Shown here: positions 1-5,980 of the stretch, in pieces | Numbering within the stretch: position 1 is the stretch's first letter | Layout: every line of letters starts with the position of its first letter | From: Bacteroidota bacterium | GTDB taxonomy: Bacteria; Bacteroidota; Ignavibacteria; UBA10030 | Length of the DNA stretch: 6,392 bases | Assembly: GCA_003519375.1 (NCBI GenBank) | Contig: DOWV01000017.1 | Span: 1 to 6,392, forward strand | Direction of reading: 5' to 3' | Notes under the pieces: model-generated | Seen by the model: only the letters and a program-made list of their open reading frames with translations | What the model was told of the DNA's origin: nothing | Databases searched by the model: none | Translations under genes and position numbers: made by a program

Positions 1-1
1 C

Positions 2-400
2 ATTTTTCTCTTCTTTGGATATCAATATCGGAACGATCCTCCGCAAGGCGCCTATATCGAAAAAATAATCTTTCTCTTCTTGCCATACTGTTCGCTTGAA
101 ATCCTTCACAACTACGCGTACATTAAAGCAGAAGCGTATAGTGGGCTCCTGCAAGCCCAGGAGATCGGTTGGTATTTGAGTGTCCTGAATCTGTTGCTCT
201 TGACACTTTTCTTCGGCCTTCGTTTGAGATTCATCACGAGCGTCAAAGGCGAATTTTATGAGCGAGAATTGGTTTCTGACGCTGAACATATTAGTCGTTG
301 GCGTGACGCTTTTGATAATCTTGTTGTACGCCATTTTCTTAACCCGAAAGCGATTCATGGAAGGCTTTTTGCACCGCGTACGCCAAGAAACCAAGCCTAA
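2..400 (+). CDS. Unrecognised membrane protein, C-terminal part (5' end outside window)
   Basis: The reading frame is open from the first complete codon of the window (base 2) to a TAA at 398-400, so this is the last ~132 residues of a longer protein. A TTG at 80 is only an internal codon. I do not recognise the family. One strong membrane helix is visible (WYLSVLNLLLLTLFFGLRLR, about residues 59-78). An earlier weaker hydrophobic stretch (IIFLFLPYCSLEIL) may be a second. After the helix comes a charged, probably cytoplasmic tail containing EHISRWRDAFDNLVVRHF. Third codon positions look normal up to about base 257. They then become A/T-rich exactly where another frame opens (258-437). So either the two genes truly overlap by 143 bases, or a frameshift has given this gene an artificial end. 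Coding in 2-257 is likely; the exact C-terminus is less sure. Confidence 0.6.
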   Translation: MFLFFGYQYRNDPPQGAYIEKIIFLFLPYCSLEILHNYAYIKAEAYSGLLQAQEIGWYLSVLNLLLLTLFFGLRLRFITSVKGEFYERELVSDAEHISRWRDAFDNLVVRHFLNPKAIHGRLFAPRTPRNQA

Positions 401-437
401 TATTCTTCAGAGGATTATTCTAAAAATATTTGGATAA
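258..437 (+). CDS. Candidate 59-residue single-pass membrane protein
   Basis: An ATG at 258 opens a 59-codon frame closed by TAA at 435-437. It is preceded by a good Shine-Dalgarno stretch (AAAGG, 245-249) 8 bases upstream. The product has a short polar N-terminus (MSENW), one strong helix at residues about 6-28 (NILVVGVTLLIILLYAIF in its core), then a basic stop-transfer segment (LTRKRF) and an amphipathic basic tail ending in ILKIFG. This is the layout of a small inner-membrane protein with its tail in the cytoplasm. Third positions are richer in G/C (just over half) than those of the competing upstream frame in the same bases. It overlaps the upstream gene by 143 bases and ends 25 bases before the regulator's ATG, so it could belong to that transcript. 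I recognise no family. It may instead be the true C-terminus of the upstream gene after a frameshift, or a chance frame. Confidence 0.45.
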   Translation: MSENWFLTLNILVVGVTLLIILLYAIFLTRKRFMEGFLHRVRQETKPNILQRIILKIFG

Positions 438-462
438 CATCGTAATCGACAGGTCGGGATCA

Positions 463-1440
463 ATGGAAGAAACAATCGTAGGCAGAAGCAAGTCGGTTGA
501 GCAACTAAAAAAACTGATCACCAAGCTCGCGAAGGGGACAAAGGATGTCCTCATCGTGGGCGAACCTGGTGTAGGCAAGGGAGTTGTCGCCCGTAGAATC
601 CACACTGAACAGTTCGGGCAGATCAATGATCGGTTTCCCTATCTGTCCGTGAATGCGTCGGTGATTGATGACCGGGAACTTGAAGCAGTCCTCTTCGGCT
701 TCGAGAAAGGTGTCCCCGGGATGCCTCCGACGACGAAGCGTGGATTGTTCGAACTCTCAGAGAATGGGACGCTCCTCATAGAAGAAGTCGAGGATGCGAG
801 CTTCCGTAATCAAATGAAGATTTTGGACTTCCTCGAGACGCGCATCACGAAGAGAATGGGAGGGAACGAGGGAAGAGCAATCAAGACGCGAATTATCCTG
901 TCCATGAAACACGCGCCGGGTGAGCTCGCCAGCACGCACAAGATCTATGAGGATTTCGCTTCGAGACTTCAGAGCTTCGAATCTATCCAAATCCAACCCT
1001 TGAGAGAGCGTCCGGAAGATATCCCTGTCCTGGTGAAGCATTTTGTCAACGATATCTCCAAAGACCTCGGTATTAAGGATGTGGCGATTGACATCAATGC
1101 AATTGATGTGCTTGTTCGACACCCCTGGAAAGAGAATATCCGTGAGCTGAAAGCCGTAATTGATAAATCGATTCTCTTTTCGTCGGGCGGCAAATTCGCC
1201 CTTCCACCGGAACTGACAGACGAAAAGACGGAAGTGGTAAAGATGATCAACAACGTCATAAGCGGGCAGGAATTCGTGCTCGACAATTCCCTGGATGTCA
1301 TCGAAAAAGGAATCATCGAGCGGGCGCTGGGGAGATTTGGATTCAACCAATCAAGGGCCGCGTCGTTCTTGGGAATGACTGAACAAACTCTCCGCTATAA
1401 GCTGAAACGCCTGGCGATCCCGAGCGCACGCCACCGCTGA
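463..1440 (+). CDS. PspF-like AAA+ regulator with Fis-type HTH and a degenerate sigma-54 interaction loop
   Basis: This 325-residue protein consists of a bacterial enhancer-binding AAA+ domain (about 1-250) and a C-terminal Fis-type helix-turn-helix (about 277-318, with NQSRAASFLGMTEQTLRYKL). There is no receiver, GAF or PAS domain, which is the layout of PspF. Walker A is intact (GEPGVGKG, 33-40), as are LRERPEDIPVL (180-190) and the sensor II helix (HPWKENIREL, 220-229). Other motifs are worn. GAFTGA at 83-88 reads GVPGMP. Walker B reads GTLLIEE, with Glu for Asp at 107. Sensor I reads ILSMKH. Of the two arginine-finger positions one is Tyr (162) and Arg168 remains. It probably binds DNA, and perhaps ATP, without activating sigma-54, somewhat like TyrR; that is inference. 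The ATG at 463 is preferred because the domain begins directly with IVGRSKSVEQL and an AGG lies 9 bases upstream. A TTG at 430, overlapping the preceding small frame's stop, would add 11 residues. Its target is unknown. Confidence 0.9.
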   Translation: MEETIVGRSKSVEQLKKLITKLAKGTKDVLIVGEPGVGKGVVARRIHTEQFGQINDRFPYLSVNASVIDDRELEAVLFGFEKGVPGMPPTTKRGLFELSENGTLLIEEVEDASFRNQMKILDFLETRITKRMGGNEGRAIKTRIILSMKHAPGELASTHKIYEDFASRLQSFESIQIQPLRERPEDIPVLVKHFVNDISKDLGIKDVAIDINAIDVLVRHPWKENIRELKAVIDKSILFSSGGKFALPPELTDEKTEVVKMINNVISGQEFVLDNSLDVIEKGIIERALGRFGFNQSRAASFLGMTEQTLRYKLKRLAIPSARHR

Positions 1441-1463
1441 TTCACAGAATGAGTAGCTGGAAA

Positions 1464-1494
1464 CAAAACCGCCCTCTCATCGAGGGCGTTTTTG
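1464..1494. terminator. Bidirectional intrinsic terminator between convergent genes
   Basis: A perfect 7-bp stem, CGCCCTC (1470-1476) with GAGGGCG (1482-1488), closes a 5-base loop TCATC. It is followed on the plus strand by TTTTTG (1489-1494) and preceded by CAAAAC (1464-1469). On the minus strand the same hairpin is therefore followed by GTTTTG. The A and T flanks can also pair around one mismatch, lengthening the stem. It lies 23 bases after the regulator's stop and 29 bases beyond the stop of the minus-strand operon, so it can end both transcripts. The convergent intergenic gap (1441-1522) contains nothing else I can support. Confidence 0.88.
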
Positions 1495-1522
1495 TCTCTG
1501 CGAGGCTGTATTGCACCTCCTC

Positions 1523-3142
1523 CTACTGAGATTGATACTCGAACCAGAGTGGGTTTGTCAGACAAAAGTGAGGGTTCCCGTCGAAGGTGCCTGCCTTCAA
1601 CGTGTACACCTCAGCCCTGGCGTAGTCTGCACTGAGGGCATCGAGTGTAATATCCGTCCTGTACTCATAGTGCGCTACTCCGTGATATTGTAGCGCAATC
1701 TGCTCCCGAGTTCTGCCAATCTTGCCGATTACCAACCGCACTGAGTCAATCCTGCCGAATTCGGGCGTCGAGATCACCTCTATCCCTATGTGACAGGACT
1801 TTCGTTGAAATTGAGACTGACCATCCGCGGAGATGTCCCGCCTGAGGACAATGCGTGCTATGGGACCATCGGTCAGTATAGATTTTCCTTCTTTCAACGA
1901 GCGCAGAACCGAGGTTTCATCAAAAGCATCCCGAACAAAGACGCCCGTTCGCATCTTGCCAAAAATATGGTGCGTCGTTTCCCGAATCGTCAAAAAGGGT
2001 ATTCCGATCTGCCGAAACCGATTGAAATTGCCATGCGCGTCACTCCCCGCCAAGCCGTTCAGTCTTCGACCCTGGAGAAGGTGACGCGTCCAAGAATCCA
2101 GGCCCCGCGACAAACCCTCGTCGACCTTTCCGTTCACTATCTGAAGTCCGGATAAATCCGCTACTCCGAAGTCTTCATGTAGCCACTCGCTGCGCCCGAG
2201 CAACAAGCGCTGCAAAAAAGGTACCGGCTCCATCGCATGGGCCGCATATGCTACTCCAGTCTCGGAGCGAAGTGCAATGACTTCCGCTATTGAATACTCA
2301 CTTTCGATCTGCAATTCACGCTCTGCGCTGTCCCCTGACCCGCGAACAAAATCGCGCTGTCCAAGGAGAAGGAGATGGACATTCTTGCCACGCGAATTTC
2401 TGCAGGTCACTTCCTCACCTCGAATGACAACACAATCCGGATGAGCCTCGTTGAGCTGGTCAATTTCAGTTTGAAGGAGCTTCCATTTCGGAAGATTCGC
2501 ATCATTTTCAAGATAGTTGTCCAGGCGATCATCAAGATCGTACGAATGATCGGTTACACAGATGAAGGAAAGGCCCATCGCTCGCGCCAATACTTGAGAT
2601 TCCGGCAACGGCGAGCCGAATTCAACTTGATCTTCTGTATATGTCGAATGCACGTGTGGATCACCGAGATAAAGGTCAGGGAAACGAGGGAGAGGGTGAC
2701 TGGAGAGGAAGACCCTGAGGGGGTCGCGGCTGGAAAATCGGTGGTTGTCGTTGTGATACTCCCTCAAAACACCGCGGACTCTCACAGAAAAGGCGACGTC
2801 GATCTCAATCCAATCGTGGTATTCAGAGACATCGATTGGGAGCGTAAAAGACGCATACTTCTCTCCGAGCATTAGAGGACTGGTCAGATGCGTGTCGCGA
2901 CAGACGACTCTTCCATCTTGGCTCAGTTCGGTTCTCACTTGCTCCAGTTCGCAAGGAAAAAGGTGTGCGTCCTTGATAAGGATGAGGATTGGAAGAGGCG
3001 AGCCCGGCTCAATCCGGTGCGGGGCGTCAGCAATGATCTCAGGTTCATTCTTCCGCAGAAGACTGAAAAAGTATGGAAAGCGATAGTGAGTTTCTGCATA
3101 GAGGAACAATGGAAGAAACCAGAGGCTCTCCGTTTGGAACAT
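1523..3142 (-). CDS. PHP-domain metallohydrolase of the CehA/McbA type
   Basis: This 539-residue protein has a PHP (polymerase/histidinol phosphatase) catalytic core typical of CehA/McbA-like hydrolases. Metal-ligand candidates appear in order: DPHVHST with His163/His165, TDHSYD with Asp198/His199, RGEEVTC with Glu243/Glu244, His256 in NVHLLLL, AAHAMEP with His302, and GSDAHGN with Asp368/His370. The set is complete, so an active di- or trinuclear metal site is likely. Residues 1-155 form a beta-rich N-terminal region. A beta-rich tail from about 430 ends in LTNPLWFEY, a familiar ending for this family. No convincing signal peptide is seen, although residues 5-15 are hydrophobic. The ATG at 3142 overlaps the upstream stop as TAATG, with GGAAAGGA about 11 bases ahead. 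A frame reading back to 3337 only runs through the preceding gene. As last gene of the operon it may be a phosphoesterase or amidohydrolase acting on the operon's product; the substrate is unknown. Confidence 0.88.
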   Translation of the reverse strand: MFQTESLWFLPLFLYAETHYRFPYFFSLLRKNEPEIIADAPHRIEPGSPLPILILIKDAHLFPCELEQVRTELSQDGRVVCRDTHLTSPLMLGEKYASFTLPIDVSEYHDWIEIDVAFSVRVRGVLREYHNDNHRFSSRDPLRVFLSSHPLPRFPDLYLGDPHVHSTYTEDQVEFGSPLPESQVLARAMGLSFICVTDHSYDLDDRLDNYLENDANLPKWKLLQTEIDQLNEAHPDCVVIRGEEVTCRNSRGKNVHLLLLGQRDFVRGSGDSAERELQIESEYSIAEVIALRSETGVAYAAHAMEPVPFLQRLLLGRSEWLHEDFGVADLSGLQIVNGKVDEGLSRGLDSWTRHLLQGRRLNGLAGSDAHGNFNRFRQIGIPFLTIRETTHHIFGKMRTGVFVRDAFDETSVLRSLKEGKSILTDGPIARIVLRRDISADGQSQFQRKSCHIGIEVISTPEFGRIDSVRLVIGKIGRTREQIALQYHGVAHYEYRTDITLDALSADYARAEVYTLKAGTFDGNPHFCLTNPLWFEYQSQ

Positions 3143-4236
3143 TAGTACGATCGTCCTTTCCACACGACAGGGCCGCCCAGGAACACGAGGAAAGGCAAAA
3201 TGAGGACATATGAGGTGAAGTAGAGTTCGAATGGAACGAAATACCGCAGAAGATCCAATCGATGCTGACGCCTTAGAATCGAGTGAAGAAACACAAAGTC
3301 GCCTACTGTCTTGACGGCGAGTCCGCAAAGAAACCAAAGGAGACCGCTGGTGAGCAAGGCGAGAAGGAGAAGGACATTCAGACCAAATCCGAGGATCCCG
3401 ACCAAGAATCCGTTCAATCGCATATCGAGACCGCCCTTACCCCACCGTTGCTTTTGCCGAATGAGTTCCTTCCAGGTCCGACAGGGCTGACTAGTGACCA
3501 AGACCTCGGGGTCTACCGGGCACAGGTAGTCCCACCTGCCGGACCGAACAATTGCCTGAAATAACACAAAATCCTCCGTCACGCTGAATGGAATTGTCCG
3601 ATACCCCCCAACCTCATCGTAAGCTGACTTTCTGAAGGACAAATTGTTGCCGATGGTGCTCAGGGGAATGCGCAAAGAAATGGTGGAAGCCGCGAGGCCA
3701 AGCAGATACACCCAGTCTAGCGATTGCATGCCGTTAAACCAGGACTCTGCCTTTTGGACGGTAAGGCCGCCTACGATCCCTACTTTCGGTCCGTACCTCT
3801 TGGCTGTGGAAGCAACCCATGTTGATGGAACAGTACAGTCTGCATCAGTTATGAGAATGATTTCGCCCTTTGCCTGCGCGATACCCTGGTCGAGCGCATT
3901 AGTCTTGCCTCGGAGAGTCGGGCTTTCGGCCGCGTTGATATGTCGCAAATTAATGTATCGCCGCTCAAACTGCCGGCAAATCTCTTCCGTTCTGTCCGTA
4001 GAGTGGTCATTCACGACGATGACCTCGAACGACTCGGACTCGTACTTTTGATGCAAAACCGACTCGAGGCATGCCGCGATATTACGCTCTTCGTCCCTGG
4101 CAGCAATAACGACGGATATGAAAGACCTCGTCGGGTCGTCTTTGTTATCGCGCGGATTTCGAATCGTCATGGTCAACACCATTACTTGTGCGACGTGGAA
4201 CAAGAGAAACAGGATGAACAATGATTCAATAATCAT
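3142..4236 (-). CDS. Membrane-anchored family 2 glycosyltransferase (second of two)
   Basis: This 364-residue processive-type GT2 enzyme would transfer a sugar from a nucleotide-sugar donor on the cytoplasmic face of the inner membrane. It has an N-terminal helix (2-22), a GT-A catalytic domain (about 38-270) and hydrophobic C-terminal segments (about 275-308 and 333-355). Motifs in order are VVIAARDEE (42-50), VVNDHSTD (74-81, nucleotide-binding Asp77), the metal-binding TDADC (130-134), the catalytic-base region SVTEDF (Asp222) and QKQRW (261-265, the QxxRW motif of cellulose, chitin and hyaluronan synthase relatives). It ends in WKGRSY, like its upstream paralogue. The start overlaps the deacetylase stop as ATGA, and its own stop overlaps the next ATG as TAATG. 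No Shine-Dalgarno is seen, so translation is probably coupled. Donor and acceptor cannot be inferred from sequence alone. Confidence 0.93.
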   Translation of the reverse strand: MIIESLFILFLLFHVAQVMVLTMTIRNPRDNKDDPTRSFISVVIAARDEERNIAACLESVLHQKYESESFEVIVVNDHSTDRTEEICRQFERRYINLRHINAAESPTLRGKTNALDQGIAQAKGEIILITDADCTVPSTWVASTAKRYGPKVGIVGGLTVQKAESWFNGMQSLDWVYLLGLAASTISLRIPLSTIGNNLSFRKSAYDEVGGYRTIPFSVTEDFVLFQAIVRSGRWDYLCPVDPEVLVTSQPCRTWKELIRQKQRWGKGGLDMRLNGFLVGILGFGLNVLLLLALLTSGLLWFLCGLAVKTVGDFVFLHSILRRQHRLDLLRYFVPFELYFTSYVLILPFLVFLGGPVVWKGRSY

Positions 4237-4856
4237 ACTGAAACAGGCGCAAAAGTGTAGCCACTTTCAAGGAAATTCTCGACAATCGCCGCGAGATAGT
4301 CCGATCCTCTGCCGGCCGTCTGATCATTATCGTGGAGAAGGATTATTGAACCCTGCCGCGTCTGTCGTGTAAGCCGCCTGAGCACATTGGCATTAGTCCG
4401 TGTACTGAAGTCCTGGGAGTCGACATCCCACATCACAAGTCTCATACCCTCGTCGCTTGAAGCTCGGAGTGTCGAAAAGTCAAAATGCCCATATGGTGGC
4501 CTGAAGGCACCGGGCGATTTGCCGATTGTCGTCTCGATTGTAGATCTTGCTCTCGAGATCTCGGCCCGTTGTGCCATAAGCGGTTTCAGAAACAAGGATC
4601 GATGAGACATCGAATGGCATCCGACCGTATGTCCCAATGCCATGATTTGAACGGCCAGCTGCGGGTACGATGCCACGCGCTCACCGAGCAGAAAGAATGT
4701 GGCCTGGATGCCGAATTTCTGAAGAAGTTCCAACACTCGGGGAGTCGCAGAAGGATGAGGACCGTCGTCAAACGTGAGATGAATCGACGAGTTGCTTGAC
4801 CGCCAAAGGATGGAGGGGAAAAAGAGTGGTCCAAGGGTTCTGTTCAGGAAGCTCAT
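4233..4856 (-). CDS. Polysaccharide deacetylase, CE4 / NodB family
   Basis: This 207-residue protein is essentially one NodB-homology domain, a metal-dependent de-N-acetylase. All five CE4 motifs are present: TFDDGP (28-33, catalytic base Asp30 and metal ligand Asp31), HSMSH (81-85, metal His81/His85), RPPYG (119-123), DVDSQDF (144-150) and ILLHDN (172-177, with His175). The N-terminus carries LFFPSILWRSS, similar to the FPSxxWR opening I associate with Bacteroidota-type members. There is no clear cleavable signal peptide, so it probably works in the cytoplasm or at the inner face of the membrane, as NodB does. The ATG at 4856 is chosen because it overlaps the upstream stop as ATGA. A TTG at 4880 would add eight residues read from the neighbour's C-terminal codons. 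Its place between two GT2 enzymes suggests it deacetylates a GlcNAc-like sugar that one of them adds. Confidence 0.93.
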   Translation of the reverse strand: MSFLNRTLGPLFFPSILWRSSNSSIHLTFDDGPHPSATPRVLELLQKFGIQATFFLLGERVASYPQLAVQIMALGHTVGCHSMSHRSLFLKPLMAQRAEISRARSTIETTIGKSPGAFRPPYGHFDFSTLRASSDEGMRLVMWDVDSQDFSTRTNANVLRRLTRQTRQGSIILLHDNDQTAGRGSDYLAAIVENFLESGYTFAPVSV

Positions 4857-5980
4857 TGATCGAGAATTCTGCCCTTCCAACGTATCGATTTGATCTGCCC
4901 AATGAATGCCGCAATCGCAATATACGGAACGTGGAAAACCTCTGCAATCAGAAAGTAGGAAAGCCTCAGCCTCGAATGGAGGAGTTGGGCACCGGAGTTG
5001 AGGACGACGAACTCTGCCAGCGCTTTCAGAATGAGGATTGCAACTACTGCCGAGCGCAGAGCTGGAAGCATGATTGATGCAATAGCGGACAGAAGCAAAC
5101 CGAGAAAAAACAAATAGAGCCCAATCAGGCGCAAGAGAATGAAGGGGTCATCATATCGTCCACGCTTCGCGGCCCAGCGAGTACGTTGGTTAAGGAACTC
5201 TCTGAACGATCCCGGAGTGTTCGTTGCGACCATTGCCTGAACATCGGCGTTGAAAACCACTCGGCCAATCCGGTTTGTGATTATCCTCTGCATCAGAGTC
5301 TCATCATCACAAGAGCTCTTCATTCGGCCATAGCCCTGGATCTTGTCAAATGCACTCTTCCGAAATGCTATGTTCGCCCCGTTGCATATGATTGGCGTGC
5401 CGGACCCGATCAGTCCTGCGGCAGTTGTCAGAAGTCCGAGGAACTCGAGGCTCTGCAGTTTCATAAAGAGATTTCCGGCCTCACGCTCTCTCACTGGCCC
5501 TGCTACGAATGCGACGGCGGGATCAAAACAACCCGCCATGGAATGAACCCATCTCGTTGGAACAACGCAGTCTGCGTCGGTGCAAAGAATAATCTCTCCA
5601 CGTGCGGCTTCCACCCCCCGGGAAATCGCAGCAGGTTTGCCGTGCTCTCCCGCCTGAATGTCCAGCGATATCACCTTGATTTCTGGATCCGCATGCTTCT
5701 CAGCATATCCCTGCACTAAGCTTCGGGTATGATCGCTCGAGTGATCGTCAACAATAATAATCTCATAGCGAGGGACGTCATAATCTTGTTTTGCCAGGGC
5801 ATTGAGACAGGATTGTATGTTTGCCTCCTCATCCCTGGCAGCTACGACAATACTCACAACCGGAGTCTGATTCGCTCGAGGTTGGACGGCGAATCGTAGA
5901 CCGCGCTTTACCGTCCACAAGAACCATGAATAGTAGCAGAATGCAAGCGCAAGAAATATTGTCAGTACAATTTCGATCAT
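4853..5980 (-). CDS. Membrane-anchored family 2 glycosyltransferase (first of two)
   Basis: This 375-residue GT2 enzyme is paralogous to the one two genes downstream. It has an N-terminal membrane helix (2-22), a GT-A catalytic domain (about 41-275) and C-terminal hydrophobic segments (about 280-303, 306-328 and 342-362). Motifs are IVVAARDEEANI (45-56), IVDDHSSD (76-83), TDADC (134-138), CDDETLM (224-230, in the catalytic-base position) and QRTRW (265-269, QxxRW). The C-terminus IRWKGRILDQ again carries WKGR. The catalytic segment reads DDE where the partner has TED, so the two enzymes probably differ in acceptor or donor. The ATG at 5980 overlaps the stop of the upstream membrane protein as ATGA. 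A longer frame reaching 6091 would run through that gene's C-terminal codons and is rejected. No ribosome binding site is obvious, which fits translational coupling. Confidence 0.92.
   Translation of the reverse strand: MIEIVLTIFLALAFCYYSWFLWTVKRGLRFAVQPRANQTPVVSIVVAARDEEANIQSCLNALAKQDYDVPRYEIIIVDDHSSDHTRSLVQGYAEKHADPEIKVISLDIQAGEHGKPAAISRGVEAARGEIILCTDADCVVPTRWVHSMAGCFDPAVAFVAGPVREREAGNLFMKLQSLEFLGLLTTAAGLIGSGTPIICNGANIAFRKSAFDKIQGYGRMKSSCDDETLMQRIITNRIGRVVFNADVQAMVATNTPGSFREFLNQRTRWAAKRGRYDDPFILLRLIGLYLFFLGLLLSAIASIMLPALRSAVVAILILKALAEFVVLNSGAQLLHSRLRLSYFLIAEVFHVPYIAIAAFIGQIKSIRWKGRILDQ

Noticed and set aside
200..230. TTGACA at 200-205 as a -35 box for the small membrane protein
   Set aside because: No acceptable -10 element lies 16-18 bases downstream (TTTGAG at best). 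The motif sits inside the Leu-rich helix codons of the upstream gene, and such organisms may not use the standard consensus.
757..1350. Long minus-strand frame opposite the regulator
   Set aside because: It lies wholly inside a clear AAA+/Fis coding gene on the plus strand, has no ribosome binding site or recognisable motif, and is an antisense shadow.
1514..1524. Minus-strand AGGAGGAGG followed by GTG just after the PHP stop, suggesting a tiny gene
   Set aside because: The purine run abuts the GTG with no spacing, and the resulting ~24-codon frame runs straight through the terminator hairpin. It is most likely chance.
3143..3337. Longer N-terminus (65 extra residues) for the PHP hydrolase
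   Set aside because: The extra residues are an out-of-frame reading of the upstream glycosyltransferase's 3' end, rich in Arg and Ser and unlike the family. The TAATG overlap gives a natural start at 3142.
5186..5719. Plus-strand 177-codon frame opposite the first glycosyltransferase
   Set aside because: It is antisense to conserved GT2 motifs (TDADC, VDDH), with no domain or start signal of its own. The same reasoning removes the frame at 2375-2875 opposite the PHP gene.
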